The notes under the pieces: generated by a model | The model's database searches: none | What the model was told of the DNA's origin: nothing | The model's input: only the letters and a program-made list of their open reading frames with translations | Made by a program: the position numbers and the translations under genes | In this document: positions 17,185-24,384 of the stretch, piece by piece | Layout of the letters: each line of letters opens with the position of its first letter | Numbering within the stretch: position 1 is the first letter of the stretch | Assembly: GCA_017446685.1 (NCBI GenBank) | Contig: JAFSQI010000109.1 | Span: forward strand, 1 to 38,217 | Reading direction: 5' to 3' | DNA length: 38,217 nucleotides | Origin: Butyrivibrio sp. | Lineage (GTDB): Bacteria; Bacillota; Clostridia; Lachnospirales; Lachnospiraceae

Positions 17185-17262
17185 AATGTCCCCTCATAGC
17201 TATTGTGCTATTATATAATTAACGAAATTTAACCTTTAGATTTTTCTGAAAGGATATTATAG

Positions 17263-17910
17263 ATGAAATTCCCTTTTTTAGCAAGTTTCATATTGTTATG
17301 CATTTTCCTTAATTACAACATGCGCAGAGTCTCAAGAAAGGCTGAAAATAAGGAAGAAAATTTTTGGGAAAGAGAACGTGAATCCAACAACGTCAGAAAA
17401 AAAAGTCTGGATACACTCGAATATATTCATATTCCTTTTGACCTGCTTCCTTTTGGTACATCCGATGGTGATGTCATCTTAAAGGACTGCGAAAATTCCC
17501 TTATGGCGCTCAAGGATGAAAAGATAGTCAATTTTACAGGGATTCCAAACACTGACCTTAAATTAGAGTATGGAACAGCCAACATCACTTTACTGACCGA
17601 ATACGATCAGAACTATACAACTCTTGTTGTCACTTTGCAAAAATGGGGACAACAGCTCTATGATCTGGGCAGATTTGAGGATGCCACCAAAGTTCTTGAA
17701 TTCTCGCTTAAGACCAGAAGCGACATTTCCGGAACATATCGCCTTCTTGTTGACCTGTACAAAACAAAACTTGGTCTTACCGAATCAGAAATTCAGCACA
17801 AGCTTGAAGCAATGCTTCCTATAGCAAAAGAGCTGAATTCACTTAGTAAGAATCAGATTCTTAACATGATAAATTCAGCTCTTGAGCCATCCACAAGTGC
17901 AGTTAGCTAA
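17263..17910 (+). CDS. Conserved-looking hypothetical protein with N-terminal anchor and TPR-like region
   Basis: I do not recognise a named family. The 215-residue protein begins with a short hydrophobic stretch (FPFLASFILLCIFLNY, ~3-18), which suggests a membrane anchor. A charged region follows (AENKEENFWERERESNNVRKK). Residues ~125-170 look like a tetratricopeptide repeat (LQKWGQQLYDLGRFEDATKVLEFSLKTR). AAAGGA lies ~9 bases before the ATG. It is divergent from the VanW gene and convergent with galT. A scaffold or envelope role is possible but not shown. Confidence 0.75.
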   Translation: MKFPFLASFILLCIFLNYNMRRVSRKAENKEENFWERERESNNVRKKSLDTLEYIHIPFDLLPFGTSDGDVILKDCENSLMALKDEKIVNFTGIPNTDLKLEYGTANITLLTEYDQNYTTLVVTLQKWGQQLYDLGRFEDATKVLEFSLKTRSDISGTYRLLVDLYKTKLGLTESEIQHKLEAMLPIAKELNSLSKNQILNMINSALEPSTSAVS

Positions 17911-17935
17911 AGCAGCCCGTGGATGGCTGTTTTTT
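17885..17935 (+). terminator. Intrinsic terminator overlapping the 3' end of the upstream gene
   Basis: Two competing stems exist. AGCCATCCAC (17885-17894, inside the last codons) pairs perfectly with GTGGATGGCT (17919-17928). A shorter stem AGCAGCC/GGCTGTT (17911-17931) is followed at once by a T run. Either would terminate the plus-strand gene. Confidence 0.75.
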
Positions 17936-19476
17936 TAATCGTTCAAAGTCTTAACAAATCTGTCAAATGCAGCTTGTCCTTCAGTTGTTCTCTTATAGAC
18001 ACCGGCATCTTCCAAAACATGCATAAATACTTTTCCGATTTCTTTTTCCACTATTTCATCTATATTATCCGCGTCAATATGGTCATAGTTCTTAGAGAAT
18101 TCATCCACCCAGTCTGCGTGCTTCTCAAGAACTTCATCTTTTCTTAAATCATCACCGTTTAACATAGCTTTTTTAAGAGCTGCCATCTCGCCCTTAAGTC
18201 TGGCAGGCAAAACTGCAAGTCCCATAACCTCAATAAGACCAATGTTCTCCTTTTTGATGTGATGAAGTTCTGCATGAGGATGATATACTCCAAGAGGGTG
18301 TTCCTTTGTTGTTATATTGTTTCTAAGAACCAGATCAAGCTCATAATTTTCACCGCGCTTTCTTGCAATTGGTGTAATTGTGTTATGAGGCGTTCCGTCA
18401 GTCTCTGCATATATAAACGCAGCTTCATCAGTATATCCTCTCCACTTTGCAAGTATAACATCAGCAAGCTCTATAATCCTGTCAGTACTCTTTCCGGAGA
18501 GTCTGATTACAGACATTGGCCATCTTACAATACCACTCTCAACATCTTCAAAGCCATTGACTGTAAATGTCCTTTCTACAGGTGCTTTTGCCATTGCAAA
18601 GGTGTAATGACCACCCTGAAAATGATCATGGCTTAAAATTGATCCGCCTACTATCGGCAAATCCGCATTTGAACCCACAAAATAGTGCGGGAACTGTTTA
18701 ACAAAATCAAAAAGCTTGCAGAATGTATTGTGTTCAATCTTCATCGGAATATGCTGAGAATTAAATACAATACAGTGCTCATTGTAGTAAACATATGGAG
18801 AATACTGAAATCCCCACTTTGAATTCTGTATGGTTACCGGAATAATCCTGTGATTCTCCCTTGCCGGATGATCTACCCTTCCTGAATAGCCTTCATTTTC
18901 CCAGCAAAGCTGACATTTCGGATAGCCGCTCTGCTTTGCATTTCTCGCTGCAGCAATTGCCTTGGGATCTTTTTCAGGCTTAGATAAATTAATTGTAATA
19001 TCCAGATCACCATATTCTGTCGGTGCAGTCCATTTCATATCCTTTGAAATTCGATAGCGCCTTATATAATCACTGTTCTTGGACAAATTATAATAATAAT
19101 CTGTTGCCTTTACAGGATCTTCCTTGTATAAAGAGTTAAATTTCTTTATAATCTCGCTTGGTCTTTCTACAAGTAGTCCCATTATCTTTGTATCAAAAAG
19201 ATCTCTGTAAACCACACTGTCATTTTCCAAAAGACCATTTGATGCAGCATAGTCATCGATTTCCTTGAGAACTTCCTCAAGATAAGCAGAAAGATCAGCC
19301 TCCTCTAAAGAAATTTCATCTGAAAGCTTCTCGATTTCAGCAACTTCATACTCCGCAGAATCCATTCCCAACGCAATCAAAATACTGTTAACAGTGTAAA
19401 TAATATCTTCTTTTTCAATGAGCCCTGTCTTTACACCATAGGCAGTCAGCTTGTTTACAGCTTTTTGAATATTCAT
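17935..19476 (-). CDS. galT: UDP-glucose--hexose-1-phosphate uridylyltransferase (type 2 GalT)
   Basis: A 513-residue protein of the long Firmicute type-2 GalT family. The N-terminal helical part is followed by the catalytic half with CQLCWENEGYSGR, NEHCIVFNSQHIPM, and the active-site histidine cluster SILSHDHFQGGHYTFAM (~275-291). It transfers UMP between UDP-glucose and galactose-1-phosphate in the Leloir pathway. Its ATG comes 2 bases after the galK stop (TGACTATG), with the ribosome binding site GGAAAGGA inside the galK end. Neither galE nor a galactose transporter is in the window. Confidence 0.96.
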   Translation of the reverse strand: MNIQKAVNKLTAYGVKTGLIEKEDIIYTVNSILIALGMDSAEYEVAEIEKLSDEISLEEADLSAYLEEVLKEIDDYAASNGLLENDSVVYRDLFDTKIMGLLVERPSEIIKKFNSLYKEDPVKATDYYYNLSKNSDYIRRYRISKDMKWTAPTEYGDLDITINLSKPEKDPKAIAAARNAKQSGYPKCQLCWENEGYSGRVDHPARENHRIIPVTIQNSKWGFQYSPYVYYNEHCIVFNSQHIPMKIEHNTFCKLFDFVKQFPHYFVGSNADLPIVGGSILSHDHFQGGHYTFAMAKAPVERTFTVNGFEDVESGIVRWPMSVIRLSGKSTDRIIELADVILAKWRGYTDEAAFIYAETDGTPHNTITPIARKRGENYELDLVLRNNITTKEHPLGVYHPHAELHHIKKENIGLIEVMGLAVLPARLKGEMAALKKAMLNGDDLRKDEVLEKHADWVDEFSKNYDHIDADNIDEIVEKEIGKVFMHVLEDAGVYKRTTEGQAAFDRFVKTLND

Positions 19477-19478
19477 AG

Positions 19479-20660
19479 TCAGATCCTTTCCGGGCCTCCG
19501 CCAATTTCAACTGTATAGAAGGTTGCTTCATAACCGATTTTATTCAAATATTTTTCTCCAACAGTCTTTTTAAAGTTCTCTACTGCTTCATCTTTGACGA
19601 TAGAAACTGTGCAGCCTCCAAATCCGCCGCCGGTCATTCTTGAGCCGATAACTCCCGGAATCTTCCATGCCTCTTCTGCAAGTGTATCAAGCTCGACTCC
19701 TGTAACATCATAATCATCCCTAAGTGACTCATGTGACTGTCTCATAAGCTCACCAAAGTGCTCAATATCTCCTGCCTTAAGCGCCTTTACTGCCTCAATA
19801 GTACGCTGGTTTTCATAAACAGCATGCTTTGCTTTTTTCTGCATATCAGGATCTGTAAGAACATCCTTATGAGCTTCAAACTCTTCAATAGAAAGATCTC
19901 CAAGCCCCTTAATATCAACGCTCTTTTGCAAAATAGAAAGAGCTTCTTCGCACATACTGCGCCTTGCGTTGTACTGCGAATCAGTAAGCTTGTGCTTCTT
20001 ATTTGTATTGGCAATTACAATCTTAGCTCCATCAAGCTTGATAGGCGCATATTCAAAAGAAAGGTCTGCTGTATCAAGGAAAATAGCATTATTTTCTTTT
20101 CCCATTGCTACTGCAAACTGATCCATTATTCCACAGTTACATCCGTTGTAGTTGTTTTCAGAATATTGACCAATAAGTGCAAGATCCTGATTACTTACAT
20201 CAAATCCATAAAGATCTCTTAATACAAAACCTGTAAGAACTTCAAGTGATGCGGATGAAGAAAGTCCTGAACCATTTGGAATATTTCCGCTTATCACCAT
20301 ATCAAAGCCCTTATCGAGTTTAAATCCACGCTTAGCAAAAGCCCAGATAACTCCGATAGGATAGTTCGTCCATCCTGCAGCTTCCGAGGGATTTTCTATA
20401 TCATCAAGTGACACTCCGTATACACCAAATCTGTCCTGATTCAAAGAATAAAACTGAATCATTCTGTCATCTCTTTTTGCAACTGCTGCATAAGTACCGA
20501 TTGTCAATGCACATGGAAATACATGTCCGCCGTTATAGTCTGTATGTTCACCGATAAGGTTTACTCTTCCCGGTGCAAAATATGCTCTCACATCTTCTTT
20601 TTTACCGAATTCTTTTTCAAAGCTGTCAAGTACAGCCTGCTTCATGTTCTGATCTATCAT
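19479..20660 (-). CDS. galK: Galactokinase
   Basis: A 393-residue GHMP kinase. The galactokinase signature GRVNLIGEHTDYNGGHVFPC is near the N terminus (~27-46), the ATP-binding motif IPNGSGLSSSASLEV is at ~128-142, and the third GHMP motif GSRMTGGGFGGCTVS is at ~341-355. It phosphorylates galactose at C1 in the cytosol. A strong ribosome binding site (AGGAGG) and a convincing promoter precede it. First gene of the galK-galT operon; no operator or adjacent regulator was seen. Confidence 0.97.
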   Translation of the reverse strand: MIDQNMKQAVLDSFEKEFGKKEDVRAYFAPGRVNLIGEHTDYNGGHVFPCALTIGTYAAVAKRDDRMIQFYSLNQDRFGVYGVSLDDIENPSEAAGWTNYPIGVIWAFAKRGFKLDKGFDMVISGNIPNGSGLSSSASLEVLTGFVLRDLYGFDVSNQDLALIGQYSENNYNGCNCGIMDQFAVAMGKENNAIFLDTADLSFEYAPIKLDGAKIVIANTNKKHKLTDSQYNARRSMCEEALSILQKSVDIKGLGDLSIEEFEAHKDVLTDPDMQKKAKHAVYENQRTIEAVKALKAGDIEHFGELMRQSHESLRDDYDVTGVELDTLAEEAWKIPGVIGSRMTGGGFGGCTVSIVKDEAVENFKKTVGEKYLNKIGYEATFYTVEIGGGPERI

Positions 20661-20699
20661 CCTGGCCTCCTTAGGTTTTACAGTTCATTTCATGTTTAT

Positions 20700-20728
20700 A
20701 TCATATATTTACTGTCATCTTATTTGAA
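20700..20728 (-). promoter_or_regulatory. Sigma-A type promoter of galK-galT
   Basis: Minus strand: -35 TTCAAA (20723-20728), exactly 17-bp spacer, -10 TATGAT (20700-20705). This predicts a start about 30 bases before the galK ATG. Confidence 0.6.
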
Positions 20729-20780
20729 GACCGCTTTGTTTCACATACCTGTCAAAATGTTATATTTATTATAAAAACAA

Positions 20781-20822
20781 AAAAATCCCACAAAACTATA
20801 ACTTAGTAATGTGGGAATTTTT
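20781..20822 (-). terminator. Intrinsic terminator of the xpaC-telA operon
   Basis: TCCCACA (20786-20792) pairs with TGTGGGA (20810-20816), extended by flanking A/T pairs. On the minus strand the stem is followed by a long U run (complement of 20774-20785). Confidence 0.75.
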
Positions 20823-20842
20823 ACCGGGAACTTATTAAATAT

Positions 20843-22003
20843 TTACTGCTTTGCCGCCTCAAGAAGCTTATCCTTAAGCTGTGTCTCAATCTGAGCAAGC
20901 TCAGCTTCTGCTTCATGACGTTTTGCCTTGCCTTCTGTCTGGATTTTTAATACTTCATCAAGTGTAGTGATAAGCGATTCGTTTGTGTGCTTTAATGTTT
21001 CAATATCAACAATTCCTCTCTCTGCCTCTTTAGCGCTCTCAATTGTAGCAACCTTGAGTGCATCAGCATTTTGTCTGAGAAGTTTGTTTGTCATATCATT
21101 AACTTCGCGCTCAGCCTGTGCTGCCTGTGTTGAATGCTCAATTCCGATAGCGATTACCATCTGATTCTTCCAGAGCGGAATTGTATTTACTATAGTTGAC
21201 TGAATTTTCTCAGCCATAACTGTATCTGAGCTTTGTACCATCCTGATCTGAGGACCTGTCTGCATTGCGATAGTTCTTGTAAGCTCAAGGTCATAGATCT
21301 TTTTCTCAAATCTGTCGCACTTATTGGCAAAATCCTTTGCCTTCTCTGCATCCTCGGGAAGTCCTGAGCTTTCTGCCTTTTTCTGAAGTTCAACTAAAGT
21401 TGTGTTTCTCTCTTCCTCAAGCTTCTTCTTGCCGGCAAGAATGTACATAGTAAGTTCTTTATAATAATTGAGGTTAAGGTCATACATCCTGTCAAGAAGC
21501 TCAACGTCCTTCATCAGCGTGATCTGATGCTTTTCAAGCTCATTGCTGATAGTCTGAACATTTGTCTCAACTTTGCTGTATTTTGCCTTCATACCCTCTA
21601 TCTTGTTGGCACTTTTTTTGAAAAGAGCCTTGATTCCCTTTTCATCCTCGGCAACGTCAAAATTCTTGAGCTGAGTAACAAGATCTGTAATCATGTCACC
21701 AACCTGCCCCATATCCTTGGTTCTTACATTATCAATTGCCTTCTCGGAAAAATCTGCAAGCTTTTTCTGTGTACCCACACCGTAATTCATGATTCCGGCT
21801 GAATTGCTGAGATCAATCTGCTTGCTGAAATCCTCAACCTGCTTTAATTCTTCCTGTGAAAGCTGAGCTTCCATTGCAAGATTTCCGTTGTCCTTTGCAG
21901 GCTCCTCTTTTTTCTCCGGTTCGGGAGCCTCCTGTGCTGCTTCTGCCCCAAAAGATAATGAAGGTGCAGCGGGTGCTGCGTCAAAATTAAAATCGTCTGC
22001 CAT
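20843..22003 (-). CDS. TelA-family toxic anion resistance protein
   Basis: A 386-residue cytosolic, mostly helical protein. The N-terminal ~45 residues are a low-complexity acidic/Ala-rich tail (DFNFDAAPAAPSLSFGAE). The rest matches the TelA/KlaA family with long coiled coils, including LLDRMYDLNLNYYKELTMYILAGKKKLEEE, split here as ~168-197, and IPLWKNQMVIAIGIEHSTQAA (~276-296). TelA proteins were first linked to tellurite resistance but are found in general envelope-stress clusters. AGGAGG precedes the ATG. It lies 37 bases after the XpaC-like gene, and the pair is a recurrent Firmicute unit. Confidence 0.9.
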   Translation of the reverse strand: MADDFNFDAAPAAPSLSFGAEAAQEAPEPEKKEEPAKDNGNLAMEAQLSQEELKQVEDFSKQIDLSNSAGIMNYGVGTQKKLADFSEKAIDNVRTKDMGQVGDMITDLVTQLKNFDVAEDEKGIKALFKKSANKIEGMKAKYSKVETNVQTISNELEKHQITLMKDVELLDRMYDLNLNYYKELTMYILAGKKKLEEERNTTLVELQKKAESSGLPEDAEKAKDFANKCDRFEKKIYDLELTRTIAMQTGPQIRMVQSSDTVMAEKIQSTIVNTIPLWKNQMVIAIGIEHSTQAAQAEREVNDMTNKLLRQNADALKVATIESAKEAERGIVDIETLKHTNESLITTLDEVLKIQTEGKAKRHEAEAELAQIETQLKDKLLEAAKQ

Positions 22004-22040
22004 TTTTTCCTCCTCTATTAAAAAGAATTAAATTCTTTAT

Positions 22041-23234
22041 TTACTTAAATTCCATCTGGACTGCTGATTGTCCTTGGGATGCCGTTGCCCCCTGTCCCGT
22101 AAGTCCATCTTGTGCCATCATGGTCTTCATAACAGAAATGTCAGAAGAAATATCCCATGCCATATCCTGGAAAAGACTGTCAAGAAGATTCTCAAAGGCG
22201 AGATTTATTGTATCCATCGCCTGATCGATTTCGCTCTTAGTCTGCTGAACATTAACGCCTCCGCCGGTCTGCTTGTCAAGCTCCACATAGGCTGTCAGAA
22301 GTTTTTTGGTGGTGGGAAGATAATAGTTCATGAGTTTGTGCAAATCTTCCGCACTTGCAGGTTCTTTTTTTACCTGTTCAAAAATTCTGTTCATAATATT
22401 CTCAAGCTTGTAAAGCTTATTGGACATTTCCTCGGTGTCAGGAATAATATCATTAATTCCTCTTACAAACTTGATATATTCACTGCCTTCATTAAGTATC
22501 TGACTTGCCTTCGGTGAGAGCTCATCACTCTGCTTCTCATTCTTACCAAGAACCTCATTTTCATGTGCAATTCTCTGTTCTCTGGCAATTCTGTCCTTCT
22601 CAGCTCCCAGATACATTTCATATGCAGCATCTGTTATCATGCATGTCTTTTCAGATGCATCAAGCTTGGCTCTTGGAAGATATCCTGCCTTAATCATGTC
22701 CTTGATATCTTTAAGAACTTCTTCATCAGACAATACCGCAGCCTTCGCGAGATCTGAAATATCAAAATATTCTGCTCTCTGAAGAATGCTTCCATATTTA
22801 TAAAACTTCTTAGACAGTTTTAATTTCTTAAATCCCTTAACACCTGCAAAAGCACATGCCGCTGTAGCAATAAGAAAGATAATACTTCCAACAAAAGACT
22901 GTGACAGCAACATAGCAAGTGTCGGAAGTGCCAGACACACACCAAGACCAATTCCGAGTAAAAACTGAGTCAGTCCGTCATATCTGCTAACCTTTTTCTG
23001 CAAAAAAGGAAAGGGCTTATTGTTAGTATTCCGATAATTGGGATTGTTATTTACCTGTCTGTAGTTGTTTCCCACTCCACTGGCATAAGTTGTTCTTTTC
23101 TCAAAACTGACAGATTTAACTGTTTTGGAAATATCTGATGCAAGTCTGCTGTAATCATTAGTGTCTATTGCCTTGGAAACGCTTTTAAGAATATTATTTC
23201 CGGCATCTATTATATCCTGAGTTCCTTTATCCAC
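22041..23234 (-). CDS. XpaC-like (5-bromo-4-chloroindolyl phosphate hydrolysis) membrane protein
   Basis: About 397 residues from a GTG at 23234, chosen because GGAGG (complement of 23240-23244) lies 5 bases upstream. The longer in-frame start at 23285 would place that site inside the gene. Order: a polar, Asn-rich N-terminal region, two close hydrophobic segments (around FLLGIGLGVCLALPTLAMLL and FVGSIIFLIATAACAFAGV), then a helical cytosolic part with KLKLSKKFYKYGSIL and YLPTTKKLLTAYVELD. This matches the XpaC family, whose true activity is unclear. First gene of the operon with the TelA protein. Confidence 0.85.
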   Translation of the reverse strand: MDKGTQDIIDAGNNILKSVSKAIDTNDYSRLASDISKTVKSVSFEKRTTYASGVGNNYRQVNNNPNYRNTNNKPFPFLQKKVSRYDGLTQFLLGIGLGVCLALPTLAMLLSQSFVGSIIFLIATAACAFAGVKGFKKLKLSKKFYKYGSILQRAEYFDISDLAKAAVLSDEEVLKDIKDMIKAGYLPRAKLDASEKTCMITDAAYEMYLGAEKDRIAREQRIAHENEVLGKNEKQSDELSPKASQILNEGSEYIKFVRGINDIIPDTEEMSNKLYKLENIMNRIFEQVKKEPASAEDLHKLMNYYLPTTKKLLTAYVELDKQTGGGVNVQQTKSEIDQAMDTINLAFENLLDSLFQDMAWDISSDISVMKTMMAQDGLTGQGATASQGQSAVQMEFK

Positions 23235-23268
23235 AACAACCTCCAAACAACCATTTTTGTTTGCCTTT

Positions 23269-23274
23269 ATTATA
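23269..23274 (-). promoter_or_regulatory. Possible -10 box for xpaC-telA
   Basis: A perfect TATAAT on the minus strand lies 35 bases before the GTG start. No good -35 is seen at the right distance. Confidence 0.3.
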
Positions 23275-23319
23275 CGCAAATGCAATTTTTATTTTACAGT
23301 ATCTGCCTCAAAAAAACAA

Positions 23320-23346
23320 TTGACACCGCATTCTATTGCATATCTT
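23320..23346 (+). promoter_or_regulatory. Possible promoter for the AraC-type regulator
   Basis: A perfect -35 TTGACA (23320-23325) is followed after 15 bp by TATCTT (23341-23346). The spacing is short, so it may need an activator. A start near 23352 would place the perfect inverted repeat at the very 5' end of the mRNA. Confidence 0.4.
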
Positions 23347-23348
23347 TC

Positions 23349-23392
23349 GCCAATGCTGATAAAATAATTGTGATTATTTTATCAGCATTGGC
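23349..23392. repeat. Perfect 20-bp inverted repeat with 4-nt loop
   Basis: GCCAATGCTGATAAAATAAT (23349-23368), TGTG loop, then the exact reverse complement (23373-23392). It lies between the divergent xpaC and araC-type genes, ending 15 bases before the ribosome binding site of the latter. It may be an operator, an mRNA 5' hairpin, or a terminator-like block. Confidence 0.95.
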
Positions 23393-23419
23393 AAAAGCAA
23401 TTATTTTTGAGGAAACTAT

Positions 23420-24331
23420 ATGGAAAAAGCTTATAAACTTCTATTTAATACAGAAGAATCTGATGATCTTTATGTTTATTGTTGCGGATTATCCAAAACT
23501 GAGCCTGGTCACAGCTTTGGCCCTGCACTTAAGCCTCATTTCATGATTCATTTTTGTTTAAACGGCAAGGGGTCATTTACCATAGGCGGAAAAAAATACC
23601 CTCTAAAAGAAGGATACGGTTTTTTAATTGTTCCTGACGAACTGGCATATTATGTTGCAGATGACATTGATCCCTGGACATATGTATGGATTGGATTTGG
23701 TGGTCGAAGAGCAGAGGAAATTGTATCTCAGCTTGGCCTGTCTCTCCAACAGCCTGTCTTCAAAAGTGATAAGTCCAAAGAAATCTACGCTCTTGTAAAA
23801 GACATGATGGAGCACAATACTTTCAGTGTGGAGGACTCACTTAGAAGAAACGGTCTTTTATCACTATTTCTTTCTCTTATTGCTTCAGGTCTTTCTGTCA
23901 CTCCAAAAAGCGACTCCGGAAGCGCCAATGACTATGTTAACAGAGCGCAGGCATACGTTCGCAGCAATTACTGCAATCCAATAAAGGTTACTGATATTGC
24001 TGACTACGTCTGTATAAATAGAAGTTATCTTTATACTCTTTTTGAAGATGCTCTCGGCATTTCACCCCAGCAATACCTTTCCAGATACAGGATAGCCAAA
24101 GCCGTTGAACTATTACAGCTTACCCGGCTTCCCATTGAATCCATCGCTATTTCCTGCGGGTATTCTGATCCTTTGGTGTTTTCCAAAGCCTTCAGACAAG
24201 AAAAAGGTCTGTCGCCTTCTGCATACAGAAAATCTCTTCCCAAAAGCAATAATGCTGAAAGCAAAGAACACTTATTGCAAGTTGAGAAACTTATAGAAGA
24301 ACATCATCTTGATTCCAACGATCCTAACTAA
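23420..24331 (+). CDS. AraC-family transcriptional regulator with cupin-type sensor domain
   Basis: A 303-residue regulator. The N-terminal ~150 residues form an AraC_binding cupin (HFMIHFCLNGKGSFTIGGKKY, EGYGFLIVPDELAYYV, YVWIGFGG). The C-terminal ~100 carry two helix-turn-helix units (IKVTDIADYVCINRSYLYTLF; RLPIESIAISCGYSDPLVFSKAF followed by GLSPSAYRKS). GAGG lies 7 bases before the ATG. This architecture is typical of regulators that sense sugars. It is convergent with glgP and divergent from xpaC; its target is not evident. Confidence 0.92.
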   Translation: MEKAYKLLFNTEESDDLYVYCCGLSKTEPGHSFGPALKPHFMIHFCLNGKGSFTIGGKKYPLKEGYGFLIVPDELAYYVADDIDPWTYVWIGFGGRRAEEIVSQLGLSLQQPVFKSDKSKEIYALVKDMMEHNTFSVEDSLRRNGLLSLFLSLIASGLSVTPKSDSGSANDYVNRAQAYVRSNYCNPIKVTDIADYVCINRSYLYTLFEDALGISPQQYLSRYRIAKAVELLQLTRLPIESIAISCGYSDPLVFSKAFRQEKGLSPSAYRKSLPKSNNAESKEHLLQVEKLIEEHHLDSNDPN

Positions 24332-24375
24332 AAAAAAGATTTATCACCCGGCTTTTGGATGATAAATCTTTTTTT
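24331..24375. terminator. Bidirectional intrinsic terminator between araC-type gene and glgP
   Basis: AAAAAAAGATTTATCA pairs perfectly with TGATAAATCTTTTTTT across a 13-nt loop, with A/T tracts on both sides. Confidence 0.9.
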
Positions 24376-24384
24376 ATCTTAATA

